This document shows positions 54,455 through 63,999 of a stretch of 64,000 bases of DNA, piece after piece. A program made the translations under genes and the position numbers. The notes beneath the pieces were generated by a model that saw only the letters and a program-made list of their open reading frames with translations, was not told where the DNA came from and ran no database searches. Within the stretch, counting starts at the first letter, position 1, and each line of letters starts with the position of its first letter. Location: positions 129,376 through 193,375 of the forward strand of contig CAZEZP010000078.1 in assembly GCA_964516435.1 (NCBI GenBank), given 5' to 3'. Source of the stretch: HGW-17 sp964516435 (GTDB taxonomy: Bacteria; Myxococcota_A; Polyangia; HGW-17).

Positions 54455-55341
54455 TGAACACCTCCCCCTTGCAGCTTCACCCGGCACAGACCGCGTCCTA
54501 CCGTGGATTTTCCACCAAATTGAGCTATCCGAATGCCTGTGTTACCGAACACGAAATCCCGTACCTGGTTTTCATCCCAGTTTGTTTTCCTGTCGCGTGC
54601 TTTGCCAATGGAGGTGATGCCTATCAGTAGGGTTTCCGGAGGCAGGCTTTCTTCCATCCACAATGCACCCGTCGCCACCGTCCGGGTTTTGGAATCCAGA
54701 CGTACCCGCGTGTCTACCTGGGTAGCGGTTTCCCACAGGAACGTCATGATTTCATCATGTACCACCACAAAACGTTTGGTAAATGAATTCTTTTCTTCAG
54801 AGGTTTCGAAAATCTTTTCTGCCAAAAAAGAAGCCCATTGCTTTGTATTTTCATCAGGCTTGACGTTGATGTCGAGTTCTACAAGATAAACAATATTTTT
54901 ATTTTTTTCTGTTAATGAAGTTCCATCGCATACGAAACCTGTTGTTGAAGACTGGAATACTGGAATGGTCTTCGGTGGTTCTGATTGGCAGGTTTTCAGA
55001 TCCCGTGCCGCCAACTGCAAAAGCAATGGCGAAGTGACGTATGCGAAAGTTCCATAAAAAGAACGCACAGGCAGGCACAGCAAGCGGGCATCTCCAAATG
55101 TCACGGCCCCTGCGTGATCGGAGGCAGAGTCGGTATCCGGGCCAAAAGCGGCATGTACTTCGTGGGGGGGGGCGGTTTGTGCACAGGCATCCCGTAAAAC
55201 GCCCTTGATGGAAGAACCAGGAAGAATGGGAATGCCGGTGGATTGCATGCGGGCGATGGGCAAATCGATGATGTCGTCGGTTTGACCGATGCCGATGTGA
55301 AGCGGTGAAAGGGCATGAATGAACAGATTCGCGCAAATCAT
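54451..55341 (-). CDS. cmr4: type III-B CRISPR backbone nuclease Cmr4
   Basis: Backbone RAMP that cleaves target RNA every six nucleotides. The N-terminus HIGIGQTDDIIDLPIAR keeps the catalytic Asp (D26), followed by PGSSIKGVLRDAC, the RAMP glycine-rich motif; FGGKSTVGRGLC near the C-terminus is the second one. Complete at 296 residues with AAAGGAG upstream. Expected to be an active RNase. Confidence 0.93.
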   Translation of the reverse strand: MICANLFIHALSPLHIGIGQTDDIIDLPIARMQSTGIPILPGSSIKGVLRDACAQTAPPHEVHAAFGPDTDSASDHAGAVTFGDARLLCLPVRSFYGTFAYVTSPLLLQLAARDLKTCQSEPPKTIPVFQSSTTGFVCDGTSLTEKNKNIVYLVELDINVKPDENTKQWASFLAEKIFETSEEKNSFTKRFVVVHDEIMTFLWETATQVDTRVRLDSKTRTVATGALWMEESLPPETLLIGITSIGKARDRKTNWDENQVRDFVFGNTGIRIAQFGGKSTVGRGLCRVKLQGGGVQ

Positions 55342-55365
55342 GTGTTTGTCTCCTTTACTTTTGAT

Positions 55366-56526
55366 TTATTTTCCATTCCAGATGCCGGTAACAAAGGTTC
55401 CATATCCATCACTGTTTTTATCTCCCCATACGCCCAGCCATCCCTTTTCGATGTCTGCAGGCGTAAAGGCGGAAGCATCTTTTTTCTGAAAAAAGAACAC
55501 ACTTCCTGGTGGAACGAGTCGCAGCGTCGACTTGGGTGCCTGGCGAACCATGTCCCATCCGGAAACAGCCTGGGCCCGCGGAACGAAAGCCGCTCTCAGA
55601 ATCGCTTCATGACCGAGAATTTCGCCTGTGTACTCATGATTGTGAATCTGGAAGCCATCGGGAAGCCATCCTTTTTTGAAAATGGTTGGTGTGACACAGA
55701 TGACCCGGATTCCCGGAATTTCCGGAGGAATGTCTTTTTTCATTTGAATGGGAAGGGTAAACAAGTCAGATGTAGTGGTCCTCAGCAGGTTGATGTGGCG
55801 CTTTCCAGCCAGGCACAGGAGTCCCTCCTGCGGGAGTTGATTTTGGGAACGCACATGCAGGGCCATCCCCCATTGGAAAAAATGGTTTTTCCTGTTTTGT
55901 ACCAGTCCCTCCACGGTTTCCGTGGAAAACAGCATGCCTTCTTCAGCCGTCTGGGTTTCGGAAGTGATTTTCAGATGGGTTTGACGCCGTTTGCTTACGG
56001 TAATCCTTTCATCGTCCTTGAAAGCCGGCGTTTTCTGCAGCAACCAGGAGATGAATGCTTTTTCGTTCCACCATGCCGGCGGACTTTGCGGCTTGGACCG
56101 GTCGGCCGGGCGAGGATACCACAAGGCTTCTCTTGTTTCCTCGAAATCCTGGTCGAGCGTATTGCCTGCGGGCGGCTGTGGGTTCAGGAAAACGGGCTGG
56201 CAACTGTTTTCCTGGAACATGGCATCTGCGGGATGCGGCCACACGCGGTGCTGGATGTTCCAGTCTTCTCCTGCGGGCGCGTACATCGCCAGGACAGTTC
56301 GGATGAGGCAATCCTCCTGCATTTTCAGCCAGTTTTCTGAAGTGAACTGCTGTCCTTGCTTTTTTTCCTGCAAAAATCCCGCCCACGTGCGCAGGGCACC
56401 TGCAATCGTGGAAGGAAAGGGCCAGTTCACGGAATGGGTATGCCCGGAAACGTTCGTATACCAGCCACGTCCATCCTTGGCGAAAAAACCATCGCGCAAT
56501 TCCAGGACATGAAAAGATTCAATCAT
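55366..56526 (-). CDS. cmr3: type III-B CRISPR protein Cmr3
   Basis: Start MIESFHVLELRDGFFAKDGR at 56526, preceded by GGAGGAAAACC, gives 386 residues; the longer open frame upstream overlaps cas10 and is non-coding. Family marks: the LRDGFF start, SGHTHSVNWPFPSTIAGALRTW (abbreviated), and GYGTFVTGIW at the end. Binds the 5' handle of the crRNA beside Cas10. Confidence 0.9.
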   Translation of the reverse strand: MIESFHVLELRDGFFAKDGRGWYTNVSGHTHSVNWPFPSTIAGALRTWAGFLQEKKQGQQFTSENWLKMQEDCLIRTVLAMYAPAGEDWNIQHRVWPHPADAMFQENSCQPVFLNPQPPAGNTLDQDFEETREALWYPRPADRSKPQSPPAWWNEKAFISWLLQKTPAFKDDERITVSKRRQTHLKITSETQTAEEGMLFSTETVEGLVQNRKNHFFQWGMALHVRSQNQLPQEGLLCLAGKRHINLLRTTTSDLFTLPIQMKKDIPPEIPGIRVICVTPTIFKKGWLPDGFQIHNHEYTGEILGHEAILRAAFVPRAQAVSGWDMVRQAPKSTLRLVPPGSVFFFQKKDASAFTPADIEKGWLGVWGDKNSDGYGTFVTGIWNGK

Positions 56527-58336
56527 GGTTTTCCTCCTTGTTTTTTTCGCGGCAAACCGGTTTGGTCCGCTCGATTTCCCGGACGATGCGCATGCGCTGC
56601 ACCCATTCGTCGATTCGCGCCAGGGTTTCAGGCAAGTCGCCCGAATTGATGCGCAGGCCGGCATCCTCGGGAGATATGGGTTTGCGTTCCTGCCCCAGAT
56701 GACTGCGTGAGAGGATGCGAACGAGTTCTCCGTATAAAGCCATCGTCGAACCAGCCGTAGACTCCATTTGGGAGAAGAACTCCACCAGTCGCTTGATTTC
56801 ATAGATTTTTTTTGTGGAAATCGCCGTATCGAGAAGGCTCAGATCACTCATGAAAGTGGTTGTTGGATTCGAATTCCAGTTAATCCGGCAGGAAAGGGTT
56901 CCTCCAGAACGCTTGTCCAGCAGGATTCCCAATGCGTTGCGTGGTACCTGCCAACGAGGCAACTTCATGTTGCTGCCCTTGGCCAGTTTTTCGGCTCGCC
57001 GGCCCAGATCCAGCAGATGGGCCATTCCATCCATCACATGGCCGATTCCCAGTCCCACACTCAGGGTTGGAGTTGGATTCAATTGAAAATTCTTGAACAG
57101 GCTGGCGAATGTCTCGGCGAGTTTTTGCGCGCAGGGAACGGCGTCCTGAAGGGTGACAAACGCCAGTACATCATCGCCCCCTGCATAGATGAGTGCCCCC
57201 CGGTACTGTTTTTGGACGATATCCTGTGCGAGGCCGGCGAAACGGGCCAGGGTTCTGGAAAGGGTTTGCAGGTCCTTCTTGTTTGTTTGCCTGTCGAAAG
57301 AGGCCCCCATGTGATCCCCGTCGGCGACCAGGCATGCCACGTAGGGCGTGATTCCCTTGACACTCTTCCACAGCGGGGACAGGCAGTCCTTGATTTTGGC
57401 CACTTCTTCCCCGATTTCTTCTCCAGTCCATTCGGGATGTTGTTCTTTCAGATAGGAAGGAATTCGATTTTCATAAAAGATTTGCGCATCGAAAGGAAAG
57501 TTTTTTACGAAAGCGATGTCCGGACGCTCGACTCTATCCAGTTCCAGGTGTTTCAGGCATTTTTCCTGGATTTCCTGGAATGACGGGCATTTTTTCGCTT
57601 CCTCCAGCCAGGCTGCCAGTGCAACGTTGGCAATGGGAACGAACTGCCGTGGATCACCTCCTACGCGTTTCATGAGACCCACGGCATCCAGTTGCTCTCC
57701 GTCGGGAATCCGGAAACGGGCTGCTGTTTTGAAATCACGTTTTGCAGGCTCTGCCAGTACGGTTTCGCGCATGCCATCGAAACTGGATTTTGGCACATTT
57801 CCGCGTTGATGTTCCCACTGGGAGAAGGCCCGCAGGTTTTTGCGTCCCGCGATGGTGATTTCCGCTTTTTGCCTGGCAGTCACAAGATCGCCATTCAAGG
57901 GTTCCCACACGGCGTAGGCTTCCAGCAGGGTCGAGATTTGTTCATCCCACACGGAACCGATATTAGGAGCCAGCAGGTTTCCTGCTTTTTCCCTTGCATC
58001 ATCTGCGAAAAGCGATAAGCGTTTCCTGGCGGCCTTGATGGCCTGCTCGGCGAGTTGTCTCGGATCCGAATTTTCAGGTACGATGCCCATGACCCGGTTG
58101 GCCACGTTGAATACCGGTTTTCCCTGGTACGATGGCGAATCGTGGGGCGCCAATTCCATGGCATCTTTCTGGAGTGCAGGGAAAATCAACTCGACGTCCT
58201 GGTCGGCCAGACATTTGGCTGCGGCTTTTGAAATTTCGGAAAGCATGTGAGAACCGAACCACAGGTCTCGCCCACGACGGGCCTGGGCAATGAAATCCTG
58301 GACAGGCCCAAAAGTAATGATGATGAGGTGTTGCAT
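56519..58336 (-). CDS. cas10: Cas10 (Cmr2), short form without an HD domain
   Basis: 605 residues, shorter than most Cmr2. Begins directly with the palm-like LIIITFGPVQDFIAQARRG, so the HD nuclease domain is absent. The second palm has GALIYAGGDDVLAFV with G386-D389, the metal-binding motif for cyclic oligoadenylate synthesis, and ends in helices. I see no zinc-finger cysteine cluster. Follows cmr1 with stop and start overlapping (TAATG) and has GGAGGTG. Activity is likely to be signalling rather than DNA cutting. Confidence 0.93.
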   Translation of the reverse strand: MQHLIIITFGPVQDFIAQARRGRDLWFGSHMLSEISKAAAKCLADQDVELIFPALQKDAMELAPHDSPSYQGKPVFNVANRVMGIVPENSDPRQLAEQAIKAARKRLSLFADDAREKAGNLLAPNIGSVWDEQISTLLEAYAVWEPLNGDLVTARQKAEITIAGRKNLRAFSQWEHQRGNVPKSSFDGMRETVLAEPAKRDFKTAARFRIPDGEQLDAVGLMKRVGGDPRQFVPIANVALAAWLEEAKKCPSFQEIQEKCLKHLELDRVERPDIAFVKNFPFDAQIFYENRIPSYLKEQHPEWTGEEIGEEVAKIKDCLSPLWKSVKGITPYVACLVADGDHMGASFDRQTNKKDLQTLSRTLARFAGLAQDIVQKQYRGALIYAGGDDVLAFVTLQDAVPCAQKLAETFASLFKNFQLNPTPTLSVGLGIGHVMDGMAHLLDLGRRAEKLAKGSNMKLPRWQVPRNALGILLDKRSGGTLSCRINWNSNPTTTFMSDLSLLDTAISTKKIYEIKRLVEFFSQMESTAGSTMALYGELVRILSRSHLGQERKPISPEDAGLRINSGDLPETLARIDEWVQRMRIVREIERTKPVCREKNKEENHD

Positions 58337-59685
58337 TATTTCACCTCCATGATTTGATGATCACTTAACCATTCCGCAAACGCATCTTGTAAACTATTTT
58401 GCCTGAGATATTTGTATTTTATCTCATCATTCGGAGCAATCAGTCTATCGAAGGGAGCCAATTTTTGAGGTTTATCCTTGAGGCCTACCTGTCCGTCTGG
58501 ATATTTCCGGTTCAACCAGATGGCAAAGGGCACGAATTTGCCATTTGCCAGAGGAAGCGCCTTGATGATGAGCGGACTGGCCAGCCGTTCATGCAGATTG
58601 TTTTGACGGTCATACCAGACGATTTCGAAATTGCCCCCGAACTCCGCTCTGGCATTGGGGGCGCTGCACACGATGGGCAATCCAAAACCGGCCCGTGGAA
58701 AGGCAGGGGTGGAATTGTAGCGGGGCGAATGTCCACTCTTGCAGTCTCGAATATGGCGGACTTTGTCGGGTTCCGGCCAGTTGGACCGCCCGGGTTTTCC
58801 GGTGCTACCCTGGTTTCTTGCATATGGCGAGGGTTGTGCAGTGGAAGGGTTGGGGCCTGGTTTTTGCCGGAAATCCTGCAGCCAGGAAATGGCGGTACAC
58901 CAGGCATCGTGACTGTTATTTTGTGCTGTTCCTGCCCATATGCGGGCACCCTGCAGGACTGGAAACTGCCGGGATGGAATATCTGATTGCACTGCGAACA
59001 CGTCCACGCCCAGGAGCCGTTCGAATTCTTTTCGGGAGCACTCCCGGGGAAGCCATTTCTGGATTTCTTCCGGGGCGCCTGTCACGGTCAGCGAACCAAC
59101 GCCGCGCCGGGTACGGGAACCGTAGCCGCCAAAGAGAATCCATGCCTTGATGGTATTCTCGATTTGCGGTTTCAGGCTTTTGGGACAGGTGACATGCAAT
59201 GTGAACTGCAAGTCGGGTTTGTACGGGTGGGCTGCTGGTATCTTGATAGTTTTATCCTTGTTTTTTTCAGCCCGCGCCGGCCATAACACATACCCTTCCT
59301 TGTCAGAAAGAGAAATATCTTCTGAATTTTCTTTGTAGTTTGTAATATTTTCAACGCGTACTTCGACCTTGGAGCGCTGGGGTTCATCCTGACGTCTTAC
59401 TCCCATGCCGCCCCAGATGCCGTGCTCTGCCTGTTTGAGTTCCTGCAGAGAAGGATAATTTTTTCCATGAAGTGCCCGCCACCAGAAACGCAGATGCCCG
59501 CGGATCGTGGGCACCCGGATGATGTCCACTTCATCGAGTTTACGATTTTGGGTGCCACCCCCCAGAATGGGGGTGATGGTTTTCAGGGAAACCGAAATCG
59601 TGACCTGTTCCTCACTGTCAGGAAACGCTCGGTATTTTTTGAGTTTTTTTATCTCTTCATAACTGGGGCAAGGGATTTCTTTCAT
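58336..59685 (-). CDS. cmr1: type III-B CRISPR RAMP protein Cmr1
   Basis: Start at 59685 (MKEIPCPSYEEIKKL), placed six bases after AAAGGAG, gives 449 residues. Family marks: ISVSLKTITPILGGGTQ, RGHLRFWWRALHG, then KAWILFGGYGSRTRRGVGSL, the RAMP glycine loop. Cmr1 sits at the tail of the complex and binds the target RNA 3' side. First gene of the cmr operon. Confidence 0.92.
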   Translation of the reverse strand: MKEIPCPSYEEIKKLKKYRAFPDSEEQVTISVSLKTITPILGGGTQNRKLDEVDIIRVPTIRGHLRFWWRALHGKNYPSLQELKQAEHGIWGGMGVRRQDEPQRSKVEVRVENITNYKENSEDISLSDKEGYVLWPARAEKNKDKTIKIPAAHPYKPDLQFTLHVTCPKSLKPQIENTIKAWILFGGYGSRTRRGVGSLTVTGAPEEIQKWLPRECSRKEFERLLGVDVFAVQSDIPSRQFPVLQGARIWAGTAQNNSHDAWCTAISWLQDFRQKPGPNPSTAQPSPYARNQGSTGKPGRSNWPEPDKVRHIRDCKSGHSPRYNSTPAFPRAGFGLPIVCSAPNARAEFGGNFEIVWYDRQNNLHERLASPLIIKALPLANGKFVPFAIWLNRKYPDGQVGLKDKPQKLAPFDRLIAPNDEIKYKYLRQNSLQDAFAEWLSDHQIMEVK

Positions 59686-59853
59686 GCATTGCTCCTTTGT
59701 GAAAAAAACTAATTTGTGCAAGAGCGGAAACGGAAACAAACTAACACAAAAGGTCTCACGTGTCCATGTTTTTTAAAAAAAATAAATACAGAATGTGTTT
59801 AAATTTTAAATTTTTGAAAAAGGAACAAACAAAAAAAAAAAAAACAATTCATT
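59686..59853. other. AT-rich spacer with homopolymer tract between cas6 and cmr1
   Basis: 168 bp of very AT-rich sequence including a run of about fifteen A (plus strand) near 59829-59844, i.e. a T-tract in cas6 mRNA. I find no stable stem in front of the T-tract, so a classical intrinsic terminator is not shown. The cmr promoter probably lies here; no convincing -35/-10 pair could be picked. Confidence 0.45.
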
Positions 59854-60966
59854 TTATCCCCACCACAGGCGGATGTCACCAAAGCCTTTGGAGGCGAGTT
59901 GGCCTGCGCGCCAGTGGCCTAGAGCCCGGATCCAGGGAAGCGTATCCGGCGGGCACCTGAGGATCATGTGGCCGAAATGGCCGTCCAGCCGTATTTCGCA
60001 CTGGTTGGAGCGGGACATCCGGGCGCCGTGGCGGGCCGGATGCAACTGGACGGCCAGAACGCGGATGTTCAGGCCCATCGTCTGCACCATGGCCCTGGCG
60101 GCTTCGCACAGGACGCGCCGGCTCTGGATGGCCGGGGCATCCTCGCGGTCTTCCATGTCCAGCGCGCAAAGGTCGAAGGTCATGTTGCCCAGCAGGCGGG
60201 CCGGGTGAAGTTCACCATCCGGTTCCATGTATTCGGGCTTCCTGCCCCGGCGTGCGGGTTTGAGCAGCAGGGGCGTGGCCAGTTCCAGAAGCAGGCGTTT
60301 GGTGGAATCCGGAATCACGATGGAATCCGGACCGGCCGGATGCGGGGATTCCGGCGATGCTGCCGGGCTGCTCACGGGATGCAACTCGCCGCCAATGCAT
60401 CCCGAATATGTTTCCATGGGGCCCTTAACCTCGAAGGTCTGCTGCTTTCCCTCCACACGCAGCCCCACGCGGCCCATCAGGTGCGCCAATCGCGTGATGA
60501 GTTCGGCATGCCGGATGGCACGCCGTCCCAGGAGCGTGATTTCCATTTCCCATTCGCGAACGGGATCCGGCTCCCACAACCGCGGCGCCGAAATCCGCAC
60601 GACCGGCGGCAGCACGCGGCCCGGCTGCCAGGAACAGCGCCGCCGGTGGAGATCCTCGCATGCGCATGTTCCGGGTTGCGCGCAATGGAATTCAGTGCCC
60701 ATGCAGACGGCAGGGAAATCCTCACGCACCAGCATCTCCTGCAGGGCATGCACGTCTTCGCTTCCAAACAGCCGGCTTTCCCGGCATGCATGCGCCAGGA
60801 TGATTCCCCGGAAGCAGCCATTCACGAGCGTGCCAGGGGTAGCGCCCTCATGGGATGGAAGTTGCAGGAATTCATGGAACCGGCAGGAATAGATCTGCTT
60901 TGCGACAGGCAGGAACAGGGGCGAGAAAAAAGGATTGTACGCATCCGGTTCTTTCCAGATTTCCAT
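59854..60966 (-). CDS. cas6: Cas6 family pre-crRNA endoribonuclease
   Basis: 370 residues, with the C-terminal RAMP glycine-rich loop LASKGFGDIRLWW and an internal Cas6-type ILRCPPDTLPWIRALGHW. An upstream segment, PGTLVNGCFRGIILAHAC, is typical of the PF10040 group of Cas6 proteins, which process repeat RNA for type III systems. Has Cys-rich EFHCAQPGTCACEDLHRRRCSW, possibly a metal site. GAGGTG precedes the start. Divergent from RT-cas1 across 109 bp. Confidence 0.85.
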   Translation of the reverse strand: MEIWKEPDAYNPFFSPLFLPVAKQIYSCRFHEFLQLPSHEGATPGTLVNGCFRGIILAHACRESRLFGSEDVHALQEMLVREDFPAVCMGTEFHCAQPGTCACEDLHRRRCSWQPGRVLPPVVRISAPRLWEPDPVREWEMEITLLGRRAIRHAELITRLAHLMGRVGLRVEGKQQTFEVKGPMETYSGCIGGELHPVSSPAASPESPHPAGPDSIVIPDSTKRLLLELATPLLLKPARRGRKPEYMEPDGELHPARLLGNMTFDLCALDMEDREDAPAIQSRRVLCEAARAMVQTMGLNIRVLAVQLHPARHGARMSRSNQCEIRLDGHFGHMILRCPPDTLPWIRALGHWRAGQLASKGFGDIRLWWG

Positions 60967-61075
60967 CCGTCACCTCGGATTTCCGGATTTGCCATGGATT
61001 TCTATTTTTTTCAATGCATATGTTCCAGGTTTTCGATAGGATCGGTTCAAAATTTGGTTCTCGAGGAGGTTCCCC

Positions 61076-63250
61076 ATGTCTGATACCAATGAAAACACGA
61101 ATGGTTTTGGTAGTTCCGATGCCGGAAACCACACTTTCATGGATGAACCGCAGATTCCTGCCGATCTGGAATTTGCTCCGCTGCCGGTCATGCAGCCTGC
61201 CTTCTGGGCGCCGACCCTCCAGCAACTGGTAGGGGCGGCCGAGAGACTGCAGAACAAAAAGGTGCCTGGCTTCGATGAAAACACCGACTGGATGATGCTG
61301 GTGGAACGGACCCGCGACCGCATGCTGCGGGAGCGTTTTGAAGCCTTTCCGCTTTCGGGGTTCATCCAGCGCAAGAACAACAAGGAACGCGTGCTGGCCG
61401 TCACCCATCCCGCCGATCGCCTGGTGGAGGAAGCCCTTCTGCCCGTTCTCATTGAGCGGATGGAATCCATTTCACTTCCCTGTTCGCATGCGTACCGTCC
61501 CGGGCGTGGCAGTTTCACGGCCGCCATGGCCGCCCGCGAAGCCCTGCTCCAAATCGATGCACCACACATCTGCATCGTGGACATTGCCGATTTCTTTCCT
61601 TCCGTGGACCGTGAACTCTTGCGCCGGGAACTTTCCTGGGCGCCCGAGCGCATGGTGAGCGTCATCATGCAACTGCTGGCGGCTCCTGTGCGCCTGCGCG
61701 GGCAGGACATCCAGATTTCGGGTTTGCCGCTTGGCTGTCCACTGTCGCCGGTGCTGGCCAACCTCTACCTCCATGCCGTGGACATGGCCATGAAGGACGT
61801 GGATGCCGTATACCTGCGTTTTGCCGATGACATTTGTCTCATGGCAAAGGATTCCACGGCTCTCGATGCCGCCCTGGAAGCGCTTTCGCGCGCCCTTTCC
61901 TCCCGCGGCCTGCGCATCAAGGATGAAAAGACGCGGCGTTTCGTCTTCGAAGGTACGCCTTTTGCCTGGCTGGGGCATTACATCGACCGCAACGGCATTT
62001 ACGACCGGATTCCGGATGCGCGTCTCGAACGCATCGGAGAGCGTGCCCGGGAAGCCGCGCGGCCAGGTCAGGATGGTTCGAATTCTGCCGTCAAGCAGGC
62101 GGATGCCGTTACCAGAGGTCTCAATGAGCACTACCGCACGCTCTACATTACCGGGCAGGCCATCTACGTGCAGGTGAAGGACGGCTATGTGGAATGCCGC
62201 AAGGGAAACCAGTTGCTGCGCCGGGTGGCCATGCACCGCATCAGCCGCGTCGTCTACATGGCGACCGGCAGTTTTTCCTCTGGCTTCTTTGCATCCTGCA
62301 TCAACCGCCGGATTCCCATCATCTATTACTCGGGAAAGGGGAAGGGATACGCTGTCCTCATTCCCGAAGGCAACTTCAATTCCCTGCGTCTGCGCGCACA
62401 GTTCGACCTGCGTTCGGATCCCGTGCGTCGTCTGGCGGTGGCCCGCAGCATCCTGCAGGCCAAGTGCGATGCCATGATCCACCGCATCGGGCAAGTCAGT
62501 GATTTCCAGGAAAATATCGACAATATACGCAAATTCCGCAACCGCATGGCGGACGCCAGGGAAATATCCTCGCTCGTGGGGCTGGAGGGAGCGGCGACCC
62601 AGGAATATTTCCGTGTTTTCCGCATGCGCATCCTGCGGCCGGATTTCGATTTCTTCAAGCGTTCCAGACGCCCGCCGCTGGACCCCATCAACAGCCTGAT
62701 GTCATTCGTGTATGCGCTCCTGTTTTCCGAGTTCGAGACATGCCTGATCTTCCATGGGTTGGACCCGCATCCTGGATTTCTGCACGAGTTGCACCGCGCA
62801 CATGCGGCACTGGCATCGGACCTGATGGAACCTTACCGCGCCATCGTGGCGGACCCGTTGATCCTGCGCATCGTCAATCAGCGCATGGTGCAAAAGGAAG
62901 GGTTTGAAAAGCAGCAGGGCGGTGCGGTGTACATGACAGCCGAAACCAGGAAAATCGTTCTCAATGCCTACGAGAAGCACATGCGCACGCCCATTGGCGG
63001 AAAGGCTTCGGCAGGTACGCCGCGGCAACTGGTGTATGGGGCCGTCAATGCCATGCTGTCCCTGATTCTCGGGGAAACCTCGGAACTGCATTTGCCGCTG
63101 AAATGGGAATCCTGCCAGAAACGCGAGCCGTACATCGTGGTGGCAGGTGAGGATGAGCACGGAATCGTTCCGGAGGCCTTGCGTGTTCCGGACAGTGAAG
63201 ACGATCCAGGCTGTGCGCCTCCGCCCTTCGATCCAAATGTGGATACGTGA
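61076..63250 (+). CDS. cas1: reverse transcriptase-Cas1 fusion
   Basis: 724 residues, start backed by GAGGAGG. Residues ~60-330 are a reverse transcriptase: HPADRLVEEALLP, ICIVDIADFFPSVD (motif A), GLPLGCPLSPVLANLYL (motif B), and YLRFADDICL, with the catalytic FADD at 249-252 (Phe replaces the commoner Tyr), then LGHYI. Cas1 begins near 345. The integrase site is intact: E504 (GLEGAATQEYF), H565 (LDPHPGFLH) and D582 (ASDLMEPYR). Such fusions can acquire spacers from RNA in type III systems. No Cas6 domain is fused; cas6 is separate. Confidence 0.95.
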   Translation: MSDTNENTNGFGSSDAGNHTFMDEPQIPADLEFAPLPVMQPAFWAPTLQQLVGAAERLQNKKVPGFDENTDWMMLVERTRDRMLRERFEAFPLSGFIQRKNNKERVLAVTHPADRLVEEALLPVLIERMESISLPCSHAYRPGRGSFTAAMAAREALLQIDAPHICIVDIADFFPSVDRELLRRELSWAPERMVSVIMQLLAAPVRLRGQDIQISGLPLGCPLSPVLANLYLHAVDMAMKDVDAVYLRFADDICLMAKDSTALDAALEALSRALSSRGLRIKDEKTRRFVFEGTPFAWLGHYIDRNGIYDRIPDARLERIGERAREAARPGQDGSNSAVKQADAVTRGLNEHYRTLYITGQAIYVQVKDGYVECRKGNQLLRRVAMHRISRVVYMATGSFSSGFFASCINRRIPIIYYSGKGKGYAVLIPEGNFNSLRLRAQFDLRSDPVRRLAVARSILQAKCDAMIHRIGQVSDFQENIDNIRKFRNRMADAREISSLVGLEGAATQEYFRVFRMRILRPDFDFFKRSRRPPLDPINSLMSFVYALLFSEFETCLIFHGLDPHPGFLHELHRAHAALASDLMEPYRAIVADPLILRIVNQRMVQKEGFEKQQGGAVYMTAETRKIVLNAYEKHMRTPIGGKASAGTPRQLVYGAVNAMLSLILGETSELHLPLKWESCQKREPYIVVAGEDEHGIVPEALRVPDSEDDPGCAPPPFDPNVDT

Positions 63251-63310
63251 AGAATTTTTGTGATGAATCGTTTGAGATTCAGAATCTCTGGAAAGAAAAA
63301 GGCGATAGAC

Positions 63311-63616
63311 ATGTCTTCGAATCAGCCATGGAGCCAGTTGACGCTTTTCGTATATGACATCGTTTCGGATTCGCGGCGAACCAAGGTGCATAGACTGCTT
63401 TCCCAGTATGGGGTGGCCGTTCAGAAGAGTGCGTTCGAAGCGCGTCTGGAAAGAGGGGAAAAACAGTTTCTTCTGGATGAGTTGTCGAAACTGATCGACC
63501 CCAAGGAGGATGCCTTGCATGTGTACCCCATTCCAAAAGATGTGGAACCGAAGGTCGTGGAGCTCGGCAAGCCGCGGCCGCCGGTGGTGAACGAGGATTA
63601 CTTCATATTCGACTGA
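63311..63616 (+). CDS. cas2: CRISPR integration subunit Cas2
   Basis: 101 residues from ATG 63311 (MSSNQPWSQLTLFVYDI), which follows AAAAAGG; earlier in-frame starts at 63260 and 63263 have no ribosome site. The ferredoxin-like fold is clear: TLFVYDIVSDSRRTKVHRLL with the conserved Asp, YGVAVQKSAFEARL, and DALHVYPIP. Forms the adaptation complex with RT-Cas1. Lies 60 bases downstream of it. Confidence 0.94.
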   Translation: MSSNQPWSQLTLFVYDIVSDSRRTKVHRLLSQYGVAVQKSAFEARLERGEKQFLLDELSKLIDPKEDALHVYPIPKDVEPKVVELGKPRPPVVNEDYFIFD

Positions 63617-63961
63617 TCTCTGGAACTATCCGCGAAAATTTCGCTTGCCAGAAGAAAAAAACCTGTGATAAAAGCAGATGGAAAGTTTCTGAGTTTTTCT
63701 TTGAAATAAACCATAGCCGTAATGCGTTTTTTGCCCATATAAAATGGGGTTTTTTAAGATTTTCCATGGAATTTCAATGGGTTAGGTAGAAAATTGGGCC
63801 TCTTTTTGCACTCGAGACGGTCAAAACCTTTGAAAGTCAAGGAAAAAGTTTTTCTACAAAAAAACTTTATGCCAGAAATTTACGTCTTTTAGATGCATCA
63901 GCCACTCTTCGTCCAAAATGGCTTCTTTTTTCTTTTGAATTTCAAAGGGTTGGAAAGGGTG
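63617..63961 (+). promoter_or_regulatory. CRISPR leader region
   Basis: 345 bp of AT-rich, gene-free sequence after cas2, in the usual position of an array leader. A degenerate duplication is visible: AATTTCAATGGGTTAGG (about 63769-63785) and AATTTCAAAGGGTTGG (about 63937-63952), the second just before the predicted first repeat. No ORF or terminator seen. Confidence 0.55.
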
Positions 63962-63963
63962 GT

Positions 63964-63999
63964 CTTTTGATCCCCCTTAGCTGTTGAAGCGATTGAAAC
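63964..63999 (+). CRISPR. probable first CRISPR repeat (array truncated by window end)
   Basis: The window's last bases end in GATTGAAAC followed by one more base. That sequence is the common 3' terminus of 36-37 nt repeats in type III and I arrays, and it lies right after a cas2-leader layout. A 36-nt repeat would begin near 63964 (CTTTTGATCC). Only a single copy is visible, so the repeat and its exact left edge are predictions. Confidence 0.5.

Noticed and set aside
59822..59850. Intrinsic terminator for cas6 at the T-tract
   Set aside because: No stable GC-rich stem precedes the tract, so only the homopolymer is recorded.
61076..62100. Retron or diversity-generating retroelement because of the reverse transcriptase
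   Set aside because: The RT is fused to Cas1 and next to cas2; no msr/msd or template/variable repeat pair.
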